Source: Rallus limicola (taxonomy: Eukaryota; Chordata; Aves; Gruiformes; Rallidae). From it: DNA of 64,000 bases. Position numbers and translations under genes: made by a program. The stretch's first letter is position 1. Each line of letters starts with the position of its first letter. The stretch is taken from positions 1,736,001 through 1,800,000 of the forward strand of contig JAKCOZ010000039.1 in assembly GCA_022605955.1 (NCBI GenBank), in the 5' to 3' direction. The notes below the pieces were generated by a model. That model made no database searches. It had not been told where the DNA came from and saw nothing but the letters and a program-made list of their open reading frames with translations. This document shows positions 48,436-61,108 of this stretch, piece after piece.

Positions 48436-50570
48436 AAACTTCCCCCCTGCAGAATTTGGATAATTCTATATAAATTAGGCCGTTGCTAAGGATATCCTAT
48501 AGGACCTCACACAACTCAGGCATGGCTCCTTAGCAGGGAGGCCCTGCACACCATTTCACAAGAATGAACAGGCCATTTCTCCCAGTGCCTGTAAGAATCC
48601 TTGCTCTGGCAGAATTTGCTAAGAACTTTAAATTGTGGCTGTAATATCAAACAAAAAGGGAATGGGAAGCACTCCTGACCCCACAGTCAAAGATGAAGTT
48701 CACATTACTTTGGATTAGCGTTTTACAGGAGGTCAGTCCTGCAGAGAACCAGCTGGAGCAATATAAGACAGAACTCAGAGGCAGCAAATAAATGGGAATA
48801 ATTGAGGCTGACTTCCTTAACTTGTTCTCAGGCACTCCTTTAGATACCAATTTAGACCCACCCCTAAAGTTGTTCTTATGCTTTTTACAAGCACACATGG
48901 AGAAAGAACAAGCATCTTACCCAAATTAATTTCGAGGACAAGTTGTGTTCCCTGCTCATTCAGTTTGAATAAGCACGCCAGAAATACATGTGTTTTTTCA
49001 TCTGTAGGACCAGCTTCAGATGTGTTTTGAAGAACTCACAAGATGAGGGCTCGACCCCAAATGTGAGATTGACAGAATCTGCTTCCTTGCAGGTCCTGCT
49101 GAGGTCACGGCATGTAATAAGTGCTGAGACATCCAGAGCTTTCAAGGCTTGAGCAACTCCACGGTTTCTCACCAGCAAAAAATAAAAAACAAAACAAAAC
49201 AAAACAAAAAAAAATAAATTACACAATACCAGATGTAGGCAGAGGAAGAAAAGATCTAAATTGTATATTTCAATGCACATGTCCCCTCTGTGAATCCATC
49301 CCTATGCTTTCGCATTGCAAATACAGTAACCTTCTTCCCGCTCTGCTTATTAAGATCCCTAATTACATCAAAGCCTATCATAACTTATTCATGAAAGCAT
49401 CTCTTTAGCACATCCAAAGTGACTGATCCCCAAGGTTAGAGTTACAATGACAGAGAGGGATGTGTGTGTTTTCACAGAAGCACTCTTTAAATGAGTTTTC
49501 TTTCGTAACTTTTTCAGCGAGCAAGGTCAGTCCTATTGTTTTTGTTCAGCTGGAACTCCTTAGCACTAGAAAATTAGATTGTGTAATCTATATACTTTGC
49601 CACCTGATCTCCAGCCTGAGTATGCTACCTAGCTCCAGTGATTTTCTTTAATGAGGTGAAAATGTATATAACAGTTTTAAATATGCAGGCTAACATTTTC
49701 CTCCATCTATAATTATGCAAATCGTTATATAGTTGTCTCTGCATGACAGAAGTAATAACATCTTATAGAGACCCTGCTAAAACTCATTGAAATCATCTGC
49801 ACAGATGGATATTTTATAGAAAAATACAACACAGACACATTAATTAGTTACAAAACACCACTACCATCTCCTAACAAGCTATGTGACACGGTCTAAGGCG
49901 TGTACTGTATAATGACAGAATTTTGTTTTGCTTGCAGTAGACAAGTGAAACACTCTCAAACAGTTAATAAGATCAAATGTAACAAGAAAAGTCACAAGCT
50001 GTTATTATTTTTCAATATGTCGGAAAGTGCTGTATATATTTCATATATACTCTTGATTTTTAAATGCATGGCGGCATATCCATCCTTTAGCCTGTTTCCA
50101 TCCCCCCTCCCCGCCCCCTTTCCCTACTTTCTTTCATTCATCAGCATCGATGGAGCTTGTCAATTCGTTTCCATTCTTCAGCCATCCATAACTCCTACAC
50201 TGCTAGCTATTTATCCAGGATTTAGTCACAGTCTCCTATTCAGGTATTGGTTATGGCTGTGGATGTTTATACTTCCCAAGAGAAATACACTACCAGAGGG
50301 TGCATTTTGATGTCTCTTTTTCTACCTGCATGTTTTGAGGGTTAAGATAAGCAGGAAGCATCCCAAGTTCCTACACACATAGTATATTCATTTTAAAATT
50401 AAAAAAAAATCACAGCTATGTTTTTTAAAAAGTCAGCTTTGCTTTTATATAATGACAATGATGTAAAAATTTGTATAAGCACTGGCATTAAGAAAATAAA
50501 AAAGAAACAGAATTTTTAAATAGTTCCTGTGAGCCTCATTCAGAGCTCACATGAGGTGTGACTTGGTACC
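48436..50570. other. non-coding stretch, no gene recognised
   Basis: No gene or further element is recognised apart from an A/C-rich run at 49177-49219. The region is AT-rich, with frames up to 136 codons that resemble nothing known to me. Confidence 0.55.
49177..49219 (+). repeat. AAAAC microsatellite and A-rich run
   Basis: About four AAAAC units are embedded in an A-rich run of some forty bases. Confidence 0.85.
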
Positions 50571-51566
50571 TGTGGTGGGCTGACCCTGGAGCCCACCCAA
50601 AGCCGCTCTATCACTCCCCTCCCCAGCTGTGCAGAGAGAAGATACAGTGAAAAGCCAAGATAAAGACAGGCAGAGATCACCCACCAATTACCCTCATGGG
50701 CAAAAAAGACTCAACAAATTAAAAAAATTAATCTAATTTATTACCAAATCAAAATGAAGCAAAACAATGAGAAATAAAGCCAAATTTTAAGACCTCTTCC
50801 TTCTTCCCAGACTCACCTTTCTTTTTGAATTCTCTGCCTACTCCCTCCCAGCACCACAGGGGGATGGGGAATTGGTGGTTGCAGTCAGTTCATGACACGT
50901 TGTCTCTGCTATTCCTTCTTCCTCAGGGGGAGGACTCTTCACAGCCTTACCCTGCTCCAGCGCGGAGTCCCTCTCACAGGAGACAGTCCTCCAGGAACTT
51001 CTCCAATGTGAGTCTTCAGGGACAGGGACTTCAGTTCCTCACAAACTTCAGGACTAGACTGCTTTATTGTGGGTCCCACACATGGTCAAAATTCCCCCCA
51101 GAAAACCTGCTCTGGTGTGGACTCCTCTGTCCACTGGTGCACAGATCCTGGAAGGAGTCTTCTCCAGTGCGGGGTTCCCACAGGGTCACAGCATCCTTCA
51201 TGTGTCCTTTTCCAGCTCCTCTGTGAGGTCTTCCACAGGCTGCAGGTGGAATCTCTACTCCCCATCACACAGTCTGCTTCACCGTGGTCTTCTCCACAGG
51301 CTGTATGGAATCTCTACTCCTGTGCCTGGAGCCTCTCCTTCCCCCCTTCTTCACTGACCTTGGTGTCTGCAGAGTTTCTCACATCATCTCACTCCTTTCT
51401 CTTGCAGCAAAAATCTGTCTCTTGCATTTATTTTTTTCCTCCTTTCTGAGGTTCTACCAGAACCTATTGGCTCTTTCAGACCTAACAGAAGCTTCTAGCA
51501 GCTTTTCACAGAAGCCACTCCTGAAGACTCCCCACTACCAAACTGTTGCAATGCAAACCCAAAACA
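50571..51566 (-). mobile_element. solo LTR of the same family, copy 3
   Basis: The left end is tgtggtgggctgaccctgga and the right end is caaacccaaaaca, so the minus-strand element starts TG and ends CA. The flanks are gtacc (50566-50570) and atacc (51567-51571), a 5-base target-site duplication with one mismatch. On the minus strand an AATAAA signal lies at 50737-50742, about 170 bases from the 3' end, placing R and U5 where expected. Internal gaggact, tccacaggctgcaggtgga and ccttggtgtctgcagagt phrases are shared with copy 2. There are no flanking viral genes, so it is a solo LTR. Plus-strand frames up to 133 codons are compositional. Confidence 0.85.
50737..50742 (-). terminator. LTR polyadenylation signal AATAAA
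   Basis: The hexamer is on the minus strand in LTR copy 3 at the position expected of the R region. The other two copies have lost it. Confidence 0.6.
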
Positions 51567-54278
51567 ATACCTCACACCTGCTAACCCTTGCTTCATTTTT
51601 GTTATGAGAAAACTTCAAAAGCCTGTGAAGGTCCACGAAAGCCCTAAAACAAAGTCCCCTGACATCAGTGTGATGGAGAAAGAGACTAGGAAAGGCTCCT
51701 TCCTGTCAGTAGAAGAAACAGTGTCTTGAAAGGAGCCAGGGCTCTTGCTGGATGCAGAAAAACTAGACATAGGAGAATCTGCCCCTTCCACCATACCTCT
51801 GGTAATTACATTGCCCACTTTACCCTTTTCAGAATTGTTGGTCACCTTTTCCCATTAGAGGAAAACACACTCACAAGAGTTTCTGAGGAAAAAAAATAGC
51901 AGCTAGCCTATGGTTCAGACCTTCTTGTCCATGTCCTATCTGTGCACTGTCTCATCTTGGGACATCATAAAGAGGAGGTGTAGCTTCTTCTTCATTAGGG
52001 CCTTCAACACCTATCTGTTAAGATAAATTAACAGATTATCTCACCCTGCCCCTTGGCCTCCAGCTCCTTTACCGATCACAAAGTTGCACAAGCTTTATTC
52101 ATTACTACACAACCTTGCACATTTTAGAGACATTTTTATTCCTCCACTTTTCTCTTTCTTCCCATTTCAGGTTCCCTTTTCCTGCACATACCATCCCTAA
52201 CCCATCCCTACTCAGGCTGGTGAACTCTAAGGGCACTTAATTTCACAGCTGCCTCCAAAAGAAGAGCTATTTAAATTAATATGACATGCCTATCCATGCG
52301 ACAAACATTCACACAAGCACAAATACACATCAGGCATGTAGATGCCCTCAAAATGCATGCAAATAATTTCTACATTGACTAAATTTCACCTGCACAGTTT
52401 TCACAGCCACTCAGCCAGCTCCAGGCTGTGAGGAAATCTGCATGCTTGGGAGGGATGTGTTCCTCATACACCCACCAATTCAATGGGAAGCATGAGCGTA
52501 GGATAGAGGTAGGACACTAATGTCTGGGGACAGGCTGTTTCTGAGGATGAGACGCAAGAAATCTCTGGAAAAGGAGAAAGTCTGCACAGCGGGTACTTGT
52601 CTTTCTCTCCATGCCACGTAACAGAGACTGAATATTCAATGGTGTGTCTTGAACCTGAATTCCCATGATCCCTAAACTAACCTGGCAACTGAATGAGCTT
52701 CTTTGGTCTACCAAAAAAAGCTAACTATTTTTACAACTTTTAGGAGCGCTTTCCCTGGGGAAACAAGAAAGAGGAATGCATGTGTCACACACCTATATTT
52801 TAAAAAAAGTGCAGATACTTATCTCCAAACTACCTAATAGCCTCATTGTGCAGTCACACTGCTGGGATGTGAAAAACACACAGAAAAAAAATCATTGTGG
52901 AAAGAAAAGAGTTCTGTTCGGTTTTTAAGGCACAAAATTTCATGGGACAGGAAAATCGCTTCTCACAAAGATGTATTAAAGCTGCCCTTTGTGGAGTAAA
53001 GGAAAATCCCAGAGGTCAAGTAGAAGAGAATATGCCTCTAGCTTCAAGAAAAAAACCCACAAACTTAATGGAGATCTATTGGAGGACACTGGAGTCTGCT
53101 TCAGAGAGACAAAGGGTATAAAGAGCAGTCTTTATAATGAGAAACCTCCGTTCATTCTCCGAGTGTCAGGGACTTTGCCATTGACGTGCTATTCCTCTTC
53201 CTCTCCTGCTCATTCAGGCCAGCTCCATTGTGCTGCTGTTCACAGCTCTAATAGCTATCTGCTTTGGACATCATTAAAAGTGCTGAGGCTTGAGGCAGTA
53301 ATAACTCTCTGATCTGTTTATTAATGACAGCAATGCATAAACAAATAAGGTCCATTTTGCCTGGAGCCTTGCTGTGGCTTAAAAACACATCTGAGGACCA
53401 TTTCTGCTTTAAGGTTCTGATTGCACTGAGTCCCATTAAGTCACGGGAAAATAAAACTTGCACATAGCAGTGGCTATTCAGTGGTTAATGGGTCCCCCAC
53501 TGTTCATGAAAAGTCTTCTTGTAAGTGCCCTCTTCACTGTAAAACTTACACAGCTCCAAAGCTACTGATGCAGCTGGCTGGAGTAACAGGCTCCTGAAAA
53601 GCGACAGGTTTAAAGGAAGAAACAGTGTTCGGTTTGCTAGAGGCAAGTTATTTTAATATAATGCAGCAATGACAGCTCTCTACATTTAATCATCAGGCTT
53701 CTGATTTTCTCCCTGGCATTTGAATTTCACACGATTTAGGGATTTGAGGAGATGCTGTTTTACATTCCCCCTCCCAGCCATTGAGAGTACCTGCCAGGTT
53801 GTTGTTGGGAGCCATGTCTGTAAGTTTCCAAGATATTTTAAGCAAAATCCAAAATAATTGCATGCACAAGAAACAGGCCTCAAAGAGCAGCTGAAACAGG
53901 CTTCCTGGGACATTTGACTGCTCTGGCATTTTCAGCATCAGTTGCACATTATTATCTTTGCCTGAAGAAGTCATTTTAATTCTTTTAAATATTTCTATGA
54001 CGTCTCTCAACTGTAAGCACATCTACTTGTCTAACTAACAGCTGCTACAAGCAAAGGGACATGAGAGTCCAGGGTGTCAGTTCTTGTGTTTCCTAAGATT
54101 TATGTTGTTAATCACCAGACTTCACTGTGATATGTTCCAACTACAATGGCTTGCCCACCACCATAAGTATGTCTGTAGATCTCTGGATAAAGGGCACATG
54201 TATGGTCATGGAAAAAAAAAAAAATTATAAAAATCCCCTACATTTAGGTGGCCAATCAGAAAGAAAATTAAGCATGCT

Positions 54279-54336
54279 TAAAAATAAATAAATTAATGAA
54301 TGAATAAATATATAGACAAATAAATAAATAAATAGA
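54279..54336 (+). repeat. imperfect AAAT tetranucleotide tract
   Basis: About a dozen AAAT-like units with AATG and ACAA variants. Confidence 0.85.
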
Positions 54337-57300
54337 TTTTAAAAAGTAATAAGATCAAATCACTGTATCTCCCTTCTCCTACTAATTTAGCCCTCAGAAC
54401 TAATTTTTTGTAAGTGAATATCTCACTTCATTGCTCTCATTGTTGGCTTGTCTCAGTGTCCAGTAATACCAGCTGGACAGACCAAGAGGCTGCTATGGGC
54501 CCTAGCAACTGTGTTGATTAAAAATGTTATATGAGTATGTCTTAAGACCTTAAATACAAGACTTTGTGTCTTTGAGGCAGGTCTGTAAGAATTCTGCTCC
54601 AGACAGAACAGTGGTAGTCTGTGTCTCATCTGCAGACCCTTGGTTTTCATGAACCAGTTCTCAGCAAGGACCAATCATCCAGTATGATGTGACCTTTTAT
54701 CTTCTCTTGATCAATTATGTTCCAAGTCAAGGACATTCCTTATTTTTTTTAGGTTGATTCTAACAGTTCTTTGAGATTGGGCAAGTCCAGATGAGTCATG
54801 AAGCTCTCTGTTCTCACCAAGCCCAAACTTCAGATTCCTATGTGCATTTTCTACCTGCCTCTTTGGTTTCAAGGGAGACCGTCCTTTATTCCCCTATCAA
54901 TTCAGTACTATCTTTAACCATTTCTTACACTTTTCCTCAGAAGAATCATGGCAAAATCTTTATTGATCCTTCCTCTCTCTTCCCTCATAGAAAATTAATT
55001 AGTCTGGACATTCCTGGTGTCTTACATCCACATCTAATGTCAAAAGAGAAAAACAATGATGAAGAAGCTCTGCAAGTAACAAAGGTGGGGGTCTATATGG
55101 CCTATCCTTAGTCTTGTGCAGTACAGACCTGTTCATCTGAGCCTGTCGCTCTCGACTTTCTTAGGTGACAATTGCAAGAAAACTTTGTTTACAGGACAAG
55201 ATTCACCTTTAAGATGAGATGCAGTTTGTATTTCTCTCTTTGTTTTAAAGGCCAAAGAAGCTGAATAGCTCCAGTACCAACATGAACATTCTAGAAGTCT
55301 ACAGTTGGTTAGACAAATCCCAAACTTGGTGATCAGAAGATCCAGTGTCAAATGTGAAGATTGAAATGGAAGCACAATCCTGGGAACACAACGAATACAC
55401 AGGGCAGGGGTGTGGAGGATTGGAGAGGTTGAACAAAGCTGGTACCTGGGAATGTTATTCCCAGTCAGATTGTGGGACAGAGAATGTAAAACAGAAACAC
55501 CATGACAGGGTAAAGTGAATGTGAGTGTGAGAGATAAAGCAAACTCAAATTTGAAGCCAGAAGCCCACCTTTGTCCAGAAAATTAGAGGACTGGATGACA
55601 TTCTTTCTCTGAGAATAAAATAAATAAATAGAGATTCAATGCAAGAATATGATAGAATGCAACAAACTACAGTAAGAATACAATAGAAGACTTTTAATTA
55701 ATTCTTGTGGGTTTTCAAGTTTGACTTGCAAATTACTAATTTTCAGTTTCAAGGCTGGTAATGCTGACATCTCTAACATGTTACTGGCAATAGTTGAGGA
55801 ATAGTAAGGAAAAATAAAACTAAAAGCAAATGCACAGAAAAAAAGAAAACCTACATGCTGAGAAGGAAGCAAAACACTGCTTGGCTGTCACTGAGCTCAG
55901 ACTGCAAAATATCAGTGAGAAAGGCCTAAAGTCTCTCTGCTCCTGGCCCATAGTGTTCCATCATGTAACAGAGAAAGTTGTCCCCGTCACAGCATGGGAC
56001 TCAGCAAATTTGACACATGATCATGTAAGCTCGTAAGCTTACATCTTCAGTTCAAGCTCAGATGAAATATTCCCTTGCACTAAAAATGGAGAAGGTACAC
56101 ACCTTACCATTTCCAGTCACCACAGCATTTTTAAGCACACTTCAGGACTGTGTTTCTGGTGCCAAATCCATCTTAAGGAATAGAATAAGAGGGAGACTGT
56201 AAACTGCAATTCTGACAGTTACTGACTTGCCTCTCATCTGCTTTTGCTGTTCCAAAACCTGACAATAAGGAAAGGAGCATTTTTCCATTCATCCTCGCTG
56301 TCCTCTTAAAATTAATCTGCTTGACTACTCTTTGCCCTGCTCCTCCATGAGAATAACAGCAATTGTATCTGAATACCATGGGTTAGTACCTAGTCATTGT
56401 GTGAATGTAATTTCCAAATTCATACCCAGTAGAACAGCAGCCTCCAAAAAGCTTTCATACTGTGAACAAGATAAAAGATGTTTAGTTATCAGACTCTGAA
56501 TAATCAAATGTCATTGATCTTAATGTCAATAGTTCTTTTTTATTTATTACTTAACCTGATTCCTTTCCAACCAAATAGACTGACACAGAAAGCATCCATT
56601 CACCTATGCTTCTGGAGATTAATACCACACATGGGACTCATTTCACCTGACTTTGGCTATCTAAAAGTTAGGCAACTAGTCTCAGTTAACTACCTAGTTT
56701 TCATCAGTTGAGGACCTGGAAGATCCATCTAATCTGTCTTCATTATTTATTTACTGTTCTCTTGAAGAATTTCTCCTCCCTTGAGGCAAACAGGAGTGAC
56801 TAGCTAAAATTAAGTTAATCATAAGGTGGCTAATGTTACCTGAGATTAATTCTTCTATAATCAAGACAATTTGCCCAATGCCTATCAAATTCTCTCATAC
56901 CCAGTTTCTCCTTCAAATATAGTGCACCTCTGGGCATTTTAAATACAATTCAGTTGTATTATACATATATGCATGCAGTTGATTATACTTCGTTAGTAAG
57001 TAAGAAATTAGATAACCTGGGCTTCACCAAGTGTCTAGCTATGGGTCTGCATGAGCTTTCATCCATATCCTTTAATCATTGTATTGATGGCAGTTACAGT
57101 GAGGATAGCCTCTGCTCTCAGTCAGTTCTAGTGACACATGCTGGTTGGAGCTGTGGTGTAAGTGGCAGTTGATGAACGTCGGACACCTCTTACTATTGAT
57201 AAAGCATGAAAGTCCCAAAGCAAAGCCAACACTTCTTCAGAATGCTTCCTGATACTTGACACAGTTTGAAAAATGTAACCAGCTGCATTCATGTTCACCG

Positions 57301-59781
57301 TACTGCAGCTCAATACTCAACCACTAGACTACCTCACCAAATAAACAACTGTGAGAGGAAATAACAAATTTGATGCTTCCACACACTCCCAGGAGAAAGT
57401 TATTTAGTGCAGTTGTCACTGTAATTTGATGCATTATGAAAAGTCATTGTTCAGCAGAGCTCAGACTGTTGCCTTCACCTATGGAGAAAGATGGCCTGCT
57501 GCCAATTTCTGTCTGCTGCCTGTTGAATGATACAGAAAGACTGGCTGACTCACAATCTTTTTCGTTTTAAACTTGCCTTTTCTTCTTTATTTAGCTAAAT
57601 GCTTTCCTGTAATTGTTCCTTTCATTTGAAAATAAAGATAAAAAGGAAACTAACAAAAGTTCTCTACATGGCTAACTTTGTAAGAAAGCACTGGGGCACA
57701 TTTGTGGATCGCTTTAAATAAATTCATATATTCTGGCTGTGCTTTCAACTCAACTAGGCTTGGATTAATGCTGTTTTATTCATACACTGTAGTGTCTCCC
57801 TGGAATTCTGAAACATTATTTAAATGTATATTACTAAATAGATGAGGTTTGTAAGGTTTCAGCTAAAGCTGTGTAATACACATTAATTATACAATTACTG
57901 TCTTGGGTCCGAATTTATATAGGCAATCAATTTACTTAGTTCTTTCTGTACCATTTTTGACCAATACACCACAGATGTACATTACACATGCATGTAAAAT
58001 ACTTCTATAGATGCATTAAAGGCAGAGCTTGCAGCATTCTCTGTTCTGCTTGCACATCATTTTCTGATAGTAAAACTTACTTTATTCAACTTGAAAATTT
58101 TTGATTAAAATTTTCTGTCCTGTCTTAGCATTAAATATTCCAGGGAAAAAAAAAAAAGGCTTAAAATAAAAATATGAAAAATGTGGGGGAGTTTTATAGT
58201 CCCATGGCAGACCTAGTCTTCTAACAAGAGTCACTAAGATGTGATTTTAACCCTAGTTTATACCCAAGATTTGGGTATTTCCCTAGCTTTCCTTCTCAAG
58301 CCATAACCCTTGAAACGTTCCAAATCTCAGTGCTATGACAGAAGTATATAAAGACCTTGGTAACAGCCAGTGTTCCTCAGTGCTTTACAAAACCCAACTC
58401 TCTACCCTGTGATCTGACACAGTGGCATTTCTTACTCCTTCTTTGTGCTGATGTGTTCTCCACCAAAGTAACCCTACACACAAGTCATGTCCCATACATG
58501 TTTTTAGTACGAACAAGAATCTGATCAATGTATTCTCAAGACCCCTAAATCTGAGGCTAGACCATATCTCTCTTAACCCTTCTAATAAGCAATAATTGTT
58601 TATTTTTTATGCTATTACAAGTTTAAATGTTTATTTTTTCAATTGACTAAGAAGCATCTTAAAAGGCAGTAGGATATTTGTACTTAATTTCTACTAGCAG
58701 AGGAGCCACTGAAATCACTGACACCCAATGCTCATTCTACACTTTCAGCTAAGATCTGTCTGTTAGACAACCCAGGAACACCACAGGATTAAACTCTGGC
58801 CAGAAGCAAAAAGAAGGAATGAGAAAAACTCATCATCCTTACCAAGACTACAATACTCCCAAGGAGTCCTCATCACTTGCTGACATACAACACTGAAATG
58901 CCTTTGTAGCTTAGGTCCTTCTAAGTTAGAAAGCACCTGAGGAGGCATTAAAAAAACTGTAATTCCAAGGTGAGACACCTTGAATCAACTAACATCTTAC
59001 TGTTGGTGCATCAAGTACCTTTTCAATTCAGGTCTAGCTCCATGTTTAGACTGAACTAAAAAATCCACAATGTCTGGGTCTTAGGTATCTACTTATCTTT
59101 AGCACTTCTGTACAAGTTTCAGAAAGCATCTGAAAAGTGAAAAGCCGCAGACATCAGAAAGCATCTACAATGCTGAGAATGTATTGCAGAAAAAAGGACA
59201 TTTTGTTTTGTTCCAGACTCTTCTGGTTAATTTTTGGTGATGACATAGAAAACAGATTTTCCAAGGTTTGGAAAGCTTTGCACTATTTACCTGTCAAACA
59301 TGGGTAAAAGGTACTAGTGGTACAGAAACTGTTTCTAACATTCTCTGGTAGTATTTAAAAATGAGAGCTAAACACTCATGTCTTCAGTCTACATACCTGC
59401 ATGAAAGCTACACCTAAGTGGACACACTTTTGAGACATTGACACTGACCTCTGTCTTGGTGTAGGTAAGATCAAGCAATTTATGTCCCATAAAACACAGT
59501 ATGACTATCCGAATTGCAAGGAGCATTCCGGGATCTGCAATTTATTTTGGCTTTCCTCCTGCTTTTCTCTAAAACAAAAGGATCCAAATTCAAACCATGT
59601 AAGCTCTGGGAAGGAGTGGGGACATCGAAGGAGAACCTGCAGCACCAGTGTAGACCCTGGATTCATTTGGTACAACATTTGCTTTTTGCAAATTCTTTCA
59701 CTCTCTTTGAGAGAAACAGAGCACATTATGAGCTGCGTATTTTGTCTCCTTGTTTGCCCTAGTCTCTAAAGGTGGCTATAT

Positions 59782-59905
59782 TAAAAACAAAACAACAAAC
59801 AAAAAAGTAAAAGCAGAATGAAAAAAAAACCCCAAAAAAAAATCAACCAACCAAAAAAAACCCAAACCAACCAACCACAAACGCATACAGAAGAAAAAAA
59901 AGGTA
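59782..59905 (+). repeat. A/C-rich low-complexity run
   Basis: More than one hundred bases consist mainly of A with clusters of C (aaccaaccaaccac). Runs of this sort recur in bird genomes; a similar short one is at about 3070-3095. Confidence 0.85.
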
Positions 59906-60947
59906 ATAACTACTTGCAAGCACTTGGCTTTGGATTCCCCTGAACATAGCTGTGTGCTACATAAGCCCTATGTATCCAAGTCAGTCCTCTGAGCTCCCTA
60001 AATAATCAGTGGTTGAAAATAAGGACTATTAGAGTGTAACTGTTTTTTTCCAAAGTATGTCTCATTTCAAGTAGGCATCTAAAGTTGGTCAGGTGACCAT
60101 CTCCTCTGTCTAGAAAAGGAGCCTTTGGTGACTAATTCAAAATGAATCAACACAGCAAAGACCTGGGTAGGGTTCAGTTCATCCTAAGTCTAGGAACTTG
60201 TTTCAGTTCCCCACATATTGGCATCCAAACACAGTTCAGTGCCCTGGTCTATCACAGGTACCTACACAGAGCCAGCAGAAATGGTGTGGTAGGGACAAGA
60301 GACCCATGCCCTGCTGAAGGGGCAGCTAAAACCAGGCAGGATACCTAACCTACCAAAGGTAGCATTACATACCATGTACAGGCAAGTGAATCAGCCCAGG
60401 AATCCTCCACATAGGTATCTATAGCATGATAGCTGTGTAAGCTTCTGTAAAACATCTAGTTAATAGGCCTATAGCCATAATGTGAAATGTCCATGATCAA
60501 TATAGTCAAGAGCACCTGCTATCCTAGAGAAGACCACTTCTTACTGATGCTGCTTGGGATGGGAATGGCCTGACAGTGCTGAATGTCTACAGTCCTACAA
60601 TCTACAGTCCTGCTTCATTCCCACTTTGGTACCTTCTCTTTTCCAGAGACATGGGTATATCAACAGGAATGAGCAGATTCTAGAAAACGTGTTGTAGAAA
60701 AGGTGGCAGGACAGCTCATTCAAAAGCATGGAGAAAGGGCATGGTGCAATGGTAGAACAGCATTTTTTTTTGCACAGAAATGGTTTCTAGGATTGCATTT
60801 CATGTGAATGAAACATGATCTACAGATGAGCAGCTGTTTTAGGACTGAAGTCCTGGATATTTTTGAATCCACAAAAAAAGCTCTGTCAAGTGACTGAATT
60901 GCACACTTGACACCAACCCTAGTGTTTCCAGAGGGCCAGTGTCATAG

Positions 60948-61108
60948 CATCACAGAATCATAGAATATCTTACCTTGGAAGGGACCATTATGGATCAACA
61001 AGTCCAACTCCTGGCTCCTCACAAGGACTAACACTGAGCCATATGACTAAGCATTGTCCAGATGCTCCTTTAACTCTGAAAGACTTGGTGCCATGAGTCT
61101 TAGCTCTG
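60948..61108 (-). mobile_element. CR1 LINE 3' end
   Basis: The plus strand begins with the signature cacagaatcatagaat (the reverse complement of the CR1 terminal ATTCTATG repeat) and continues with ccttggaagggaccatta, gtccaactcctggctcct and gcattgtccagatgctcctt, the antisense of a CR1 3' region. It therefore retains the 3' terminus and is 5'-truncated after about 160 bases. Confidence 0.9.

Larger units (their letters stand above)
51567..60947. other. non-coding stretch, no gene recognised
   Basis: No gene or interspersed element is recognised. It contains an AAAT tract at 54279-54336, a poly-A run near 58147 and an A/C-rich run at 59782-59905. Frames do not exceed 110 codons. Confidence 0.55.
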
